Shown here in pieces: positions 41,375 through 51,064 of a stretch of 64,000 bases of DNA (positions within the stretch are counted from its first letter, which is position 1; the number at the start of each line of letters is the position of its first letter). The stretch is from DATAMF01 sp964472565 (lineage in GTDB: Bacteria > Chloroflexota > Anaerolineae > Aggregatilineales > Aggregatilineaceae), in NCBI GenBank assembly GCA_964472565.1, contig CAYYNB010000010.1:1-64000 (forward strand), written 5' to 3'. The notes under the pieces were generated by a model. That model searched no databases, was not told the origin of the DNA, and was given only the letters and a program-made list of their open reading frames with translations. The position numbers and the translations under genes were made by a program.

Positions 41375-42916
41375 TCAGGGGATATGATCCGCTTGCGTGG
41401 CTAAAATATTCGCTTCTTTTAAGTACGCTTGTCGGATTCCGGCAACTGCCTCATAAGCACTATACGACAGCGTGCCCCAAAAATCGGCTGGCTTGGCGAT
41501 CTGCCCGTTCATCTTTTGAACATAGGCTTTGATCCACGCCCAAAACGCTTCATCACCCAGTTGTTTTCGCAGTTCCTGCATCATCAACGCCCCCCGCAGA
41601 TACACCGCGTTAATATAACCGCGCGGGGAATAAAAATCGTAGACCGTCGCATCTACATAGCCGCTGGGCGTGTACATCGTGACACGGAACTGCCACCACC
41701 AGTCTACCAGTTCAGGGTAAGTGTGTTCCAGATACAGCACTTCACTATAAATCGCTAAGGCTTCATCCAGATACGGCGTATTCCCCTGATCGCTGCCCAC
41801 AATACAGTACCACCACTGGTGCGCGACCTCATGCACCGTGATCAATGTCAGCCAGTCGTTCGGGATCCCCTGCCACGTTCGGAACCATGCCTCACTGACG
41901 AACACCAGCCCGCTGAATTCCATTCCATCGGGAAAGTCGCCTTCAACGATCACCATCCGCCCATGAGGATATGGACCGTATAATTTTTCGTACAGTGCGA
42001 GGGCATCCGCCGCTGTTTGGAGCGCATAGCGCGGCGTATCCAGTGTCTCGAATGTAGGGAAGTAAAAGAGTTCGACGGTAACACCAGAATCGGTTCGGGT
42101 GCTGAGCGTGCGATACTGCTCTGACACCGACAGCACCAGATCGCGCGCCTGCTGCAATTCAAAGCGCCACGTGTGTTCAGCTTTTTTGCTGACCTTGCCC
42201 GGCCCTGCAATATGAATTTCATCCGGCGCATTTTTGATCGAAAAATCAACATAAAAATCGGCGCTCGGCGTAACACTCTGTTCGCCCAGCCAGTAGTAAG
42301 TCGGCGTGATCCAACTGTTATATGGATCATATCCGGCGACCAGCGGGAACCACATACCCAGGTTGAGTTGGCGCGAACTGTATCCCCAATAGCCGAGGTG
42401 ATTCTTACGGTAGCCATCAACCGTCACCGGAATGGTTAGCGTATAGCTCAACGTGAGATGGACTGTCGCCTTCGAATCGACGGCTTGCGCAACGACCAAC
42501 TGCGTACCGTTCAGGCTGTAATCCGCGCGTTTTTTGTCCACGAGGATATGCTTTAACGTGAAATCGCCTGGTTCCTGGTTCACTTCGACATTAAACGCAA
42601 TTTCGTTCTGCCGCTGTTCATACAGGTTGCGGTAGGTCACTTGCTGTTCAACCTGCATCGTGTGGGTAGTCCAGTTGAGTTCCGCCGAAATATCGTACCG
42701 GATGGCAGATTGCACCGTGTCCTCAGGCTGAGTCTCATCAGTTGCGGCTTTATCCGGTAAGGCGGTAGGCGGCGTATCCGTCTGGAATAGCACGCTCGTA
42801 TAACGCGGCGTTTGTGTCACCACGCGCGGTTCAGAAGAAGTTTTCGACTCTGGCTGGCACGCCAGACTGATCATCAGGCAAATGATAAATACGAACATCA
42901 CGATATAACGCTGCAT
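41375..42916 (-). CDS. M1-family metallopeptidase lipoprotein
   Basis: A 513-residue protein with a lipoprotein signal (FVFIICLMISLAC) followed by a Ser/Thr/Pro-rich linker. An M1 N-terminal beta domain precedes the gluzincin catalytic domain, with HEVAH (H362, E363, H366) and the distant Glu in YLDEALAIYSE. The GAMEN-like exopeptidase motif is replaced by GMEFSGLVFV. Predicted to be surface-anchored and to trim peptides outside the membrane. Stops 4 bases after the convergent comM fragment. Confidence 0.88.
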   Translation of the reverse strand: MQRYIVMFVFIICLMISLACQPESKTSSEPRVVTQTPRYTSVLFQTDTPPTALPDKAATDETQPEDTVQSAIRYDISAELNWTTHTMQVEQQVTYRNLYEQRQNEIAFNVEVNQEPGDFTLKHILVDKKRADYSLNGTQLVVAQAVDSKATVHLTLSYTLTIPVTVDGYRKNHLGYWGYSSRQLNLGMWFPLVAGYDPYNSWITPTYYWLGEQSVTPSADFYVDFSIKNAPDEIHIAGPGKVSKKAEHTWRFELQQARDLVLSVSEQYRTLSTRTDSGVTVELFYFPTFETLDTPRYALQTAADALALYEKLYGPYPHGRMVIVEGDFPDGMEFSGLVFVSEAWFRTWQGIPNDWLTLITVHEVAHQWWYCIVGSDQGNTPYLDEALAIYSEVLYLEHTYPELVDWWWQFRVTMYTPSGYVDATVYDFYSPRGYINAVYLRGALMMQELRKQLGDEAFWAWIKAYVQKMNGQIAKPADFWGTLSYSAYEAVAGIRQAYLKEANILATQADHIP

Positions 42917-42994
42917 AATATCCCTCTAGTGAGGATGATAACCCCAGGATCATACCTTGCACTCGATGGAAAGCCAACGCTTGCCCCACAGATG

Positions 42995-43003
42995 TGCTAT
43001 ACT
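42995..43003 (+). promoter_or_regulatory. Extended -10 promoter of ppk
   Basis: TGC-TATACT at 42995-43003, 38 bases before the ppk start; the same TGTG(C/T)TATA core as upstream of aspartate kinase and the cytochrome. Confidence 0.45.
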
Positions 43004-43040
43004 TTCAGGCATACTTTTTTGACAAAGATGGATTGTTACG

Positions 43041-45161
43041 ATGGATAAACAAGCACTGGATGCTCAGTCGCTGCCCCCCACTGGTGATGTTGATCTGCGC
43101 GACCCTGCGCTGTATATCAACCGCGAACTCAGTATGCTGGAATTTAACTATCGCGTGCTGGAAGAGGCGCTTGATCCGACTATTCCGCTGCTCGAACGGG
43201 TGAAGTTTCTGGCGATTTTTGCCAACAACATGGACGAGTTTTTCATGATTCGCGTCTCTGGCCTGCGCGAACAGGTCGCCGCCGGGGTGATCGAAACGCC
43301 TGCCGATGGTCTGACCCCCGCCCAGCAGCTCGCTGCGATTCGCAAACGCTTCCAGCCCATGCTCGACAACCAGTACCGCCTCTACCAGGATGAGCTGATC
43401 CCGGCCTTAGATGTGGAAGGTTTATATGTTGTTCCCTATGCCGACCTGAACGAGGAACGTCAGAAAGCCCTTCAGATTTTTTATGAAAACGAGATTTTCC
43501 CGGTGCTGACGCCGCTGGCCGTTGATCCAGGTCGCCCCTTTCCCCATATTTCAAATTTAAGTCTCAATCTGGCCGTGCTGCTGCGTGACGAAAAAGGGCA
43601 GGAACGGTTTGCCCGCGTCAAAGTGCCGCCTACGCTGCCCCGTATTGTCGCCGCCCATGATATGGCGCAGAAGCATCTGGGGACCAAAGCCGGGCGCAAA
43701 AAGCAGTTTGTTTACTTAGAAGAAATTATTGCGGCCAATTTGGGGAAACTCTTCCCCGGTATGCAGATTTTAGAATCCCATCCTTTCCGGGTCACGCGTA
43801 ATGCTGACATGGAAATTGAAGAAGACGAAGCGCCCGATTTGTTAGAGACGATTGAGGCGGGGGTCCGGCAGCGGCGTTTTGGGCGTGTCGTGCGCATGGA
43901 AGTTCAGGAGTCCATGCCCAAGACCCTGGTCGAACTGTTAAAAGGTTTCCTCAACATTGAGCGCTCCGACATTTACACCGCCAATGGCCCACTCGGTATG
44001 AGCCAGCTTTTCGAATTAGCGGACCTTGATGTGCCGTCCTTAAAATATCCGCCTTTTGTGCCGGTGCGTCCGCCAATCTTTGATCAGCATGACGACATCT
44101 TCTCCGCGATCCGCGCCCAGGATATTTTATTGTACCATCCCTACGATTCGTTTTTGCCTGTCATCCAGTTTATCCGTACCGCCGCCTACGATCCCCAGGT
44201 CTTAGCCATCAAAACCACCTTGTACCGGGTCGGTAATAATTCTCCCATCGTCAATGCGCTGCTTGAAGCCCAGGAGAATGGGAAGCAGGTCGCCGTGCTG
44301 GTTGAACTCAAAGCTCGGTTCGACGAAGAAAACAATATCGTGTGGGCGCGCAAGCTGGAAGCGCAGGGTGTGCATGTGGTCTATGGTTTGGTCGGCTTGA
44401 AAACCCACTGTAAAGTGGCGCTGGTCGTCCGCAAAGAAGAAGATGGCTTGCGGCGTTATGTCCATCTCAGCACCGGTAACTACAACGCCAGCACCGCCCG
44501 GATGTACAGTGATATTGGCATGTTCACCTGCCAGGATGACATCGGGATTGACGCCAGCGAACTTTTCAACCGCCTGACCGGATACGCACCGGCAGCCGCC
44601 TATAAAAAACTGCTGGTTGCACCGGAATATTTGCGTGACCAGTTCGAAGCGTTGATTCTGCGCGAAATCGAACATGCCCGTGCGGGACGCCCAGCACGCC
44701 TCATTTTTAAGATGAATGCCCTGGTCGATTCCAAACTGATCCGGCGGCTCTATGAAGCATCCATCGCCGGGGTAAAAGTGATATTATTCGTTCGTGGAAT
44801 TTGCTGTCTGCGGCCTGGGATCAAGGGTGTCAGCGAGAACATTCGTGTGACCAGTGTGGTCGGACGTTTTCTTGAACACCCCCGCATTTACTACTTCACC
44901 AATGACGGCCAGGAAGAAATTTACATGGGTAGTGCTGACTTGATGCCGCGTAACCTGGATCGCCGCGTCGAAACCATTTTCCCGGTGGAGGATGCGGCGC
45001 TCAAGTCGCGTATCCTCAATGAAATTCTTACCATCGAAATGGCGGATAACGTCAAAGCGCGTGAACTCCAACCGGACGGCACCTACCGGCGTCTGAAGCC
45101 CGAAAATGGACAACCGCCGCTCAATTCCCAATCCTGGTTTATGGAGCGGGCGCGTGCCTAA
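43041..45161 (+). CDS. ppk1: Polyphosphate kinase 1
   Basis: A 706-residue PPK1, polymerising the terminal phosphate of ATP into polyphosphate. All four domains are present: N-terminal (LYINRELSMLEFNYRVLEEA), head, and C1/C2 phospholipase-D-like catalytic domains. The phosphorylated His lies in VHLSTGNYN (His475); ATP contacts are in KTTLYRVGNNSPIV and VELKARFDEENNI. FVRGICCLRPGIKGVSENI is in C2. It is convergent with comEC, sharing the last four bases. Likely membrane-associated, storing phosphate and energy. Confidence 0.95.
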   Translation: MDKQALDAQSLPPTGDVDLRDPALYINRELSMLEFNYRVLEEALDPTIPLLERVKFLAIFANNMDEFFMIRVSGLREQVAAGVIETPADGLTPAQQLAAIRKRFQPMLDNQYRLYQDELIPALDVEGLYVVPYADLNEERQKALQIFYENEIFPVLTPLAVDPGRPFPHISNLSLNLAVLLRDEKGQERFARVKVPPTLPRIVAAHDMAQKHLGTKAGRKKQFVYLEEIIAANLGKLFPGMQILESHPFRVTRNADMEIEEDEAPDLLETIEAGVRQRRFGRVVRMEVQESMPKTLVELLKGFLNIERSDIYTANGPLGMSQLFELADLDVPSLKYPPFVPVRPPIFDQHDDIFSAIRAQDILLYHPYDSFLPVIQFIRTAAYDPQVLAIKTTLYRVGNNSPIVNALLEAQENGKQVAVLVELKARFDEENNIVWARKLEAQGVHVVYGLVGLKTHCKVALVVRKEEDGLRRYVHLSTGNYNASTARMYSDIGMFTCQDDIGIDASELFNRLTGYAPAAAYKKLLVAPEYLRDQFEALILREIEHARAGRPARLIFKMNALVDSKLIRRLYEASIAGVKVILFVRGICCLRPGIKGVSENIRVTSVVGRFLEHPRIYYFTNDGQEEIYMGSADLMPRNLDRRVETIFPVEDAALKSRILNEILTIEMADNVKARELQPDGTYRRLKPENGQPPLNSQSWFMERARA

Positions 45162-47497
45162 TCATGGGTATAAACCCACAGCTTTTTTCCATCCGTGACT
45201 ATTTCAATGGTGCCCTGCTGATCCGTGCGATACAGCGGGGCTTGTAGCCGTTCCGCAACCGCCGGGTCCGGCAGATTGGCCCGGTTCCCGGCTCCGACTG
45301 AAACCACCGCCATCTGCGGTCCGACTTTATCCAGAAAATCGGCTGAATTTTCCTCGTCGCGCCCATACGCCGGGAGTTCAAGCACCGTACTCCCCACATA
45401 CCACCCCGCCTGGATGAGCGCTTCTCCCGCCTCGACATCCATATTGGGTGTGATCAAAAAGCTGGTATCGCCATAACTCAGCCGCAGCACCATTGACACT
45501 CGTTTTGAATCATCCTCGCTGCTAGGCGTTGTTTGTGGGCTGAGAACCTCGATCCGAACCCCATCCTGTGTTTGAAGCTGGTATCCCGCCGTGACGGGCT
45601 GCACTTTCGTCTTCTGATCCGCCCATGCCCGCTCTAAAGTTTCGCTGCGCTGTCCATTTGTCAGCGCCAGCTTGACCGAGTACCGTTCCAACAGGGCAGG
45701 GAGTCCGCCAATTGCGGCATCTTCCGCCTGAGTCATGATCACCACGTCCAGCGCCTTGTCCCAGAACGGCAGCACATCGCCGACTGCCTGCCGGAGTTGG
45801 CTGGGATTCGGCCCACCATCTACCAGAATTTGACTCCCTTGTGGCGTCTGGATCAGTACCGCATGCCCATGCCCCACGTCGAGAAACCACACATGCAGCC
45901 GCCTATCCGGTTGGTTGAGCGCGGCGGCCCACACCAGGATCGCCAGAATCGCGCCGCTCACCATCAGCCCATAGACCACCGCGCGCTGCTGAAGACGCCG
46001 GAACAGTGCCGCTCGATCATCAGGATGTTGAAAACGCAGCCAAGCCACGATCAATAATCCCCCATAGAATAGCCAGGCATACGTGGATGATAGGGTAAAT
46101 GAAATCGACGCCCAATCCCACCGTCCCATTTTGCGTACCACTTCTAACGTATACGTCAGTGGAATCCACACCACCCAGGCGGCCAGTTCTCCCAGCGGTT
46201 CCCACACCAGTCCGATCAGCACGGCCAGCCAGCCTAAAACCATGACATAGCTTTGCGCCGGAACAATCAGAATATTCGCCAGCAAGCCGACCACCGACAG
46301 CCGCCCGAAATACAGCAAAATAAGCGGCGTGGTTGTAATCTGCGCTGCGAGACTGACCGCCAGGGGTTCAGAAAGGAACTTCACGATCTGGCGTGTGGTA
46401 TCCTGCGCAAATAGCCGCTTCAAAAAACGTTCCAGATAAGAAGTAAATTGATCGCTGAATACAACCAGCCCAATCGTTGCCGCCGCGCTCAACTGGAATC
46501 CAATATCCCACAGCACGAGCGGGTTGATCATCGACATCACCCACACGGCAAACGCCAGCGTGGTTAAGCCGTAAGCCCGCCGCCCCAGGTGCGCTGCCAG
46601 CAGTGCCAGCCCGCCCATGATTGCTGCCCGAACTACCGCCGCATCCGCTCCCACGAACAACGTATACAGCAGCACGCCGATCAGAGTGATCCCACTCGCG
46701 CGTTTTTTGCCTGCCAGCGGGATAAAAAGGCGCATCAAAACACCCATCACGACGATGATATTCGCGCCTGAAATTGCAATAATATGCGATGTCCCGGTGT
46801 TGTTGAAGGCTTCCCGTACATCGGTTGGAATTTCGGTGTCAAGACCCAGCAGTATCCCACTCAACAGCGGAGCTTGTGGGCTGGGCAGCAGCCGCGTAAT
46901 GATGCGGTGCGCCCGCGCTTTCAGATCATACAGCGCCGCATACCAGGGTTGTCCCTGGTCGTGTTCCACGATCTCAATTTCTGCATTGGGGATCATGACA
47001 TGCACGCCGCGCCGCGCAAGATAATCCCGGTACGAAAAATCGTCAAATTCAGGCGGCGTTAGCAGCGATCCGCTAATCGTGACGCGATCTCCATACCGGT
47101 ATTCCCCGTAACGCGGCACTTGCGCCAGGACGGTTCCCTTCACATCCACGCGCCGCCCGTTTTGCTCGACCTGTTCAGCTTCAATCGTCAGGTTGGTATG
47201 CTGCTCCCGCACGTCCGCATCGCGGCTGATGATCCCGGTTATGGTACTCCATCCCCGATAATGTCCAATGTGATTATTGTCCAGGGGGTGTTCCGCCCAA
47301 CTGGTTCGCGCTGCGCCGCAGGCAAGCAGGGCCAGGCCAATAAATGCTAAACGTTTGGTCCGCTCGTGTCTTACAAAAAGAGCCAGGAGAAAACTCCCGG
47401 CTCCGAATGCCAGCCATAATTCAGCAGCAGATGAATTCGCTGCGTCTGCCAGAAAAATCCCAGTTACCCATGCGGCAACCAGATAAAGCAGCGTCAT
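45158..47497 (-). CDS. comEC: ComEC/Rec2 DNA-uptake channel protein
   Basis: A 779-residue protein with the full three-part layout: DUF4131/OB N-terminal region (about 20-200), a central competence membrane domain (SGILLGLDTEIPTDVREAFNNTGTSHIIAISGANI, then about eight segments) and a C-terminal metallo-beta-lactamase domain (FLDVGHGHAVLIQTPQG, VDGGPNPSQL). ComEC carries single-stranded DNA across the inner membrane in natural transformation. With comM nearby this suggests transformability. In the MBL domain the HxHxDH motif reads TQAEDA, so nuclease activity may be lost. Three bases separate it from cmk. Confidence 0.92.
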   Translation of the reverse strand: MTLLYLVAAWVTGIFLADAANSSAAELWLAFGAGSFLLALFVRHERTKRLAFIGLALLACGAARTSWAEHPLDNNHIGHYRGWSTITGIISRDADVREQHTNLTIEAEQVEQNGRRVDVKGTVLAQVPRYGEYRYGDRVTISGSLLTPPEFDDFSYRDYLARRGVHVMIPNAEIEIVEHDQGQPWYAALYDLKARAHRIITRLLPSPQAPLLSGILLGLDTEIPTDVREAFNNTGTSHIIAISGANIIVVMGVLMRLFIPLAGKKRASGITLIGVLLYTLFVGADAAVVRAAIMGGLALLAAHLGRRAYGLTTLAFAVWVMSMINPLVLWDIGFQLSAAATIGLVVFSDQFTSYLERFLKRLFAQDTTRQIVKFLSEPLAVSLAAQITTTPLILLYFGRLSVVGLLANILIVPAQSYVMVLGWLAVLIGLVWEPLGELAAWVVWIPLTYTLEVVRKMGRWDWASISFTLSSTYAWLFYGGLLIVAWLRFQHPDDRAALFRRLQQRAVVYGLMVSGAILAILVWAAALNQPDRRLHVWFLDVGHGHAVLIQTPQGSQILVDGGPNPSQLRQAVGDVLPFWDKALDVVIMTQAEDAAIGGLPALLERYSVKLALTNGQRSETLERAWADQKTKVQPVTAGYQLQTQDGVRIEVLSPQTTPSSEDDSKRVSMVLRLSYGDTSFLITPNMDVEAGEALIQAGWYVGSTVLELPAYGRDEENSADFLDKVGPQMAVVSVGAGNRANLPDPAVAERLQAPLYRTDQQGTIEIVTDGKKLWVYTHD

Positions 47498-47500
47498 ACC

Positions 47501-48202
47501 CTATCCTTCAGTTTTCACCGACTGGTGCTGTTTGATGATCTGGTACAGTGCTTCTATCGACTCGTCGAGGGTCAGCGTGGTGGTATCAAGATAAATCGCA
47601 TCATTCGCCCGTTGAAGCGGCGCGGTTTTACGGCTGCTGTCATATTGATCGCGTGCCCGCATCGCCTCACGGATGGCGTCCAGGTCTGCCGTTTCCCCGT
47701 TATCAATCCGCTGCTGGTATCGTCGTTCGGCGCGAATATCCAGTGATGCATCAATATAAACTTTGAGATCGGCATCCGGCAGAACAACGGTGCCAATATC
47801 GCGTCCGGCCAAAATCGCTTTGCCACGCCGCGCCACCATGCGCTGCACATCCATCAAAGCATCGCGCACAGCCGGGTTAGCCGCCACCACGGACACCTTG
47901 CTGTCTACCAGGGGCGAATGAATTTTGAGCGTAATATCCTCGCCATCGGCCAGCAGGGTATACTGTCGCTGATCATCCCCTGGATCAGGGGTCATATCCA
48001 GCCGGGTCTTCTGAGCGAGTTGGGCGATCTGTTGGGGGTCATCAAAATTAAGCTGTCGTTCGATTGCCAGGAGCGTGATCGCGCGATAGAACGCGCCTGT
48101 ATCGATAAACAGGTACTCAATCCGCTGCGAAACGGCAAATGCGACGGTGCTTTTGCCCGATCCGGCAGGGCCATCAACTGCAATGGTATTCGGTAAAGAC
48201 AA
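47501..48202 (-). CDS. cmk: Cytidylate kinase
   Basis: A 233-residue (d)CMP kinase making (d)CDP from ATP. P-loop GPAGSGKST (11-19), DTGAFYRAIT for the nucleobase, GRDIGTVVLPDADLKVY and RYQQRIDNG with the lid RARDQYDSSRKTAPL. Length is normal. First gene of the leftward pair with comEC; divergent from the PPC-repeat operon. Confidence 0.93.
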   Translation of the reverse strand: MSLPNTIAVDGPAGSGKSTVAFAVSQRIEYLFIDTGAFYRAITLLAIERQLNFDDPQQIAQLAQKTRLDMTPDPGDDQRQYTLLADGEDITLKIHSPLVDSKVSVVAANPAVRDALMDVQRMVARRGKAILAGRDIGTVVLPDADLKVYIDASLDIRAERRYQQRIDNGETADLDAIREAMRARDQYDSSRKTAPLQRANDAIYLDTTTLTLDESIEALYQIIKQHQSVKTEG

Positions 48203-48255
48203 GTCCTTTACTCCAGGTTGGATAGAAGCTTTAACAGTCCCAACTATACCCCAAC

Positions 48256-48284
48256 TTGGCTAAACTTGCGCTGTCTCGTACAAT
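48256..48284 (+). promoter_or_regulatory. Promoter of the PPC-repeat operon
   Basis: TTGGCT (48256-48261) and TACAAT (48279-48284) with 17 bases between, 44 bases before the start codon. Confidence 0.55.
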
Positions 48285-48328
48285 CACTGCAAAATGTCCT
48301 GTGGGGGGTCACGGGAGGATAAACCGTT

Positions 48329-51052
48329 ATGCGAAAATTCTTTTTGACACTCACCATTCTTTTTCTACTGAGTGTGCTAGGTGTGCTGGGTGTTCATGCC
48401 CAGGACGATATGCTGGTTCTGGCTTACGGTCAGATGATCGATGGCAGCCTCAACGCTGATCAGCCGAGCGCGTTTTATGCCTTTGACGCGCTGCGTAACG
48501 ATGTCATCACCATCACGATGGAAGTCACCGGCGGGGAAATTGATCCCTTCCTCGTGCTTAACGATTCGGCGCGCCGCCCACTCATCACCGATGATAACAG
48601 CGGCGGCGGTGTGAATGCACGCCTGACCTTTGTGATCCCTGGCGATGGGCGTTACATCATTCAATCGACGCATGCTGGCGGCGGTTTGGCGGAAATTACA
48701 GGTACCTTCCGCCTGACGTTAACCTCGGCGGGCTTTGAAGGTGAACCCGTTCTCGTTGATCCGGCGGCGGTCCAACCAGCTTTACCGACCCCCACACCTG
48801 CTGGCGAATCAACACCTGTCACTGAGCCTGCCGTTGAGTCGACCCCCGCCGTCTCAGATGCCCCGGTGGAACAGGGCGACAGCACCCGCCTTGTCGCGCT
48901 CACATCAGGTTCCCGGATCAACGACACCCTGACTCGTCAAACCCCGCTCCGTTTTTACTGGTTTGAGGCGGGTGAAGGCGATCAGGTGACGCTGACCCCT
49001 GAACCATTAGGGGCGTTCCAGCCGCTTTTGATCCTCTATAATGCCAGCTTCGCTGAAATTCAGCGCTCCGCCGATGGCACAGCGCTCACCGCGAGTTTTG
49101 ACACTGACGGGATTTATTTTGTGTCCGTCTCAGTCCCCGCTGTCACCAGCGAGGGCGGCGATTACGGTTTTTCCTTCGATCTGCGCGGCAATCTGGCCCA
49201 GGAAGGCAACTTTATCGATGTGCTGTACGGCCAGAGCCAGCAGGGGACGATTGACAATAATATACCTGCGGTGACCTATCGTTTTTTTGGCTCGGCGGGC
49301 GATAACGTTACTATCAGTATGAGCCGCGTGGGCGGTGATCTGGACAGCTATCTCTACCTGTTCGACTCGAACGGGCAGCCTTTATTTGAGGACAATGACA
49401 GCGGCGGAACAGATGGAAACGCCCGGATTGTTTTTTCACTTCCCGCCGATGGAGCCTATCTCATTATGGCGACACGTTTGGGCCAGACACAGGGTACAAC
49501 CAGCGGCAGTTATCTGCTTGATCTTCTTTCCGACGCCGCGCCGCCTGTGGTCCAGCCTACCGCCGCGCCCACGCTTCCCGCCGACTATGCCGACTTCCCG
49601 ACCATCGCCTATGACCAGACCGTTGAAGGTCAAATCACCGCCGCGAAGTTTTTGGAAGTATATGTCTTTGAGGGCAAGCAGGACGATACGATTCTCGTCG
49701 AAATGAGCAGCCAGAATTCCGAGGAAGTGAATGGCCTCGATCCCATGCTGATTCTGCTGGACGACAGCCGTATTCCCCTGATCGAAAACGATGACATTGT
49801 AGACGGCGAAGTGCGCGATTCCCGCATCGAATTTACGCTCCCCAAGACAGGTTATTACGCTATTGTTGCCACCCGTTTTGATCAGGAGAACGGCACCAGC
49901 GAAGGCGGCTACTCGCTCACCTTGACCGGTCCTGGCTCTTTTGAATCAACCCCGGAGAACGAAACACCTGTCGCCCAAACTCCGGTGACACGTATTCCGT
50001 CAACCGCCCTGGAACCCAGCGCGCCGCTACAGGCCATCTTTGATCAGCCGGTTACAGCCTACACCTTTAACGCGGCGGCCAATGTGGTTATCGACCTGAC
50101 CATGACCACCGATCCAGGTGTTGATTCCGTGCTAATTCTGGCCGATCAAAATCTAAATGAAGTGCTTTCCAGCGGCACGGGCGAACTGGCTGGCATCACC
50201 ATTCCGGCGGACGGGGAATACCTTGTCCTCGTTGCCCCGCGCTTTGGTCCCGTCGAGGCAGCAGGCAGTGGTTATATTCTGGCGTTGTCTGGCGCGGGTG
50301 AAACCGGTGAACCTGAGACGGCGACTGCCGAAGTCATCGAAGGCCCTCAGCCGATCAATTTGGGTCAAACGGTGCGCGGGGTAATCGACGATACCAATGT
50401 CAGCATCATTTATACGTTCAGCGGTACAGCGGGCACACAGGTTCGCATCACGATGGAAGCCGTCGCTGGCTCAACCCTTGACTGTTATATGGAGCTTCAG
50501 TCCGCCGATGGAACCGTGATCGATGCCAATGATGACATTGATCCGGGGGTGGTCCGTAATTCGCAGCTTGTGGTCGAACTTCCCGCGGATGGCGAATATC
50601 AGATTCTCGCCTCCCGTTATGTCGGGCCGGATGCCGACATTACATCGGGTGCCTTTGATCTCACCCTGGAAAACGTAACCGGACAGGACATCACCCCCCT
50701 GAACACGGATATGCTTCCCCTGAGCTATGGCGAAAGTGCGACAGGCGAGGTGAATGATGAACAGTACCTGCTGTTTTATGTCTTTGATGGCACGGCTGGT
50801 GATATCGTGACTATCCAGATCGATAATTTGAGCGGTAATCTGGACTCGGTTCTTTATTTGTATCAGTCTTCGACAGCAGGCTGGGTCAAAATGGCCGAAA
50901 ATGACGACAGTCCAACCGGGGCCACCTTCGATGCCCTGTTAAGCAATATCGTGCTTCCGGTTACTGGCAAATACCTGATCGCCACCGGACGCTACGATCT
51001 GGAAACCGGCACGACGAGCGGAACCTTTTCGATCACCTTGAGCAAACAATAA
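48329..51052 (+). CDS. Secreted protein with seven PPC-like beta-sandwich repeats
   Basis: A 907-residue exported protein: signal peptide MRKFFLTLTILFLLSVLGVLGVHAQ, then seven repeats of about 110 residues resembling the bacterial pre-peptidase C-terminal (PPC) domain. Typical repeat marks are YGQxxxGxI, YxFxGxxGDxVTIxM, LDSxLxLxDxxG, NDDxxGxxDARI, LPxDGxYxIxAxR and GTTSGxYxLxL. A Pro/Thr-rich linker follows the first repeat. No enzyme domain is fused. PPC domains usually sit beside secreted proteases and act in folding, anchoring or carbohydrate contact. Part of a rightward operon with a second PPC protein and a sugar transporter. Confidence 0.88.
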   Translation: MRKFFLTLTILFLLSVLGVLGVHAQDDMLVLAYGQMIDGSLNADQPSAFYAFDALRNDVITITMEVTGGEIDPFLVLNDSARRPLITDDNSGGGVNARLTFVIPGDGRYIIQSTHAGGGLAEITGTFRLTLTSAGFEGEPVLVDPAAVQPALPTPTPAGESTPVTEPAVESTPAVSDAPVEQGDSTRLVALTSGSRINDTLTRQTPLRFYWFEAGEGDQVTLTPEPLGAFQPLLILYNASFAEIQRSADGTALTASFDTDGIYFVSVSVPAVTSEGGDYGFSFDLRGNLAQEGNFIDVLYGQSQQGTIDNNIPAVTYRFFGSAGDNVTISMSRVGGDLDSYLYLFDSNGQPLFEDNDSGGTDGNARIVFSLPADGAYLIMATRLGQTQGTTSGSYLLDLLSDAAPPVVQPTAAPTLPADYADFPTIAYDQTVEGQITAAKFLEVYVFEGKQDDTILVEMSSQNSEEVNGLDPMLILLDDSRIPLIENDDIVDGEVRDSRIEFTLPKTGYYAIVATRFDQENGTSEGGYSLTLTGPGSFESTPENETPVAQTPVTRIPSTALEPSAPLQAIFDQPVTAYTFNAAANVVIDLTMTTDPGVDSVLILADQNLNEVLSSGTGELAGITIPADGEYLVLVAPRFGPVEAAGSGYILALSGAGETGEPETATAEVIEGPQPINLGQTVRGVIDDTNVSIIYTFSGTAGTQVRITMEAVAGSTLDCYMELQSADGTVIDANDDIDPGVVRNSQLVVELPADGEYQILASRYVGPDADITSGAFDLTLENVTGQDITPLNTDMLPLSYGESATGEVNDEQYLLFYVFDGTAGDIVTIQIDNLSGNLDSVLYLYQSSTAGWVKMAENDDSPTGATFDALLSNIVLPVTGKYLIATGRYDLETGTTSGTFSITLSKQ

Positions 51053-51064
51053 TTGAGGTGCCCG

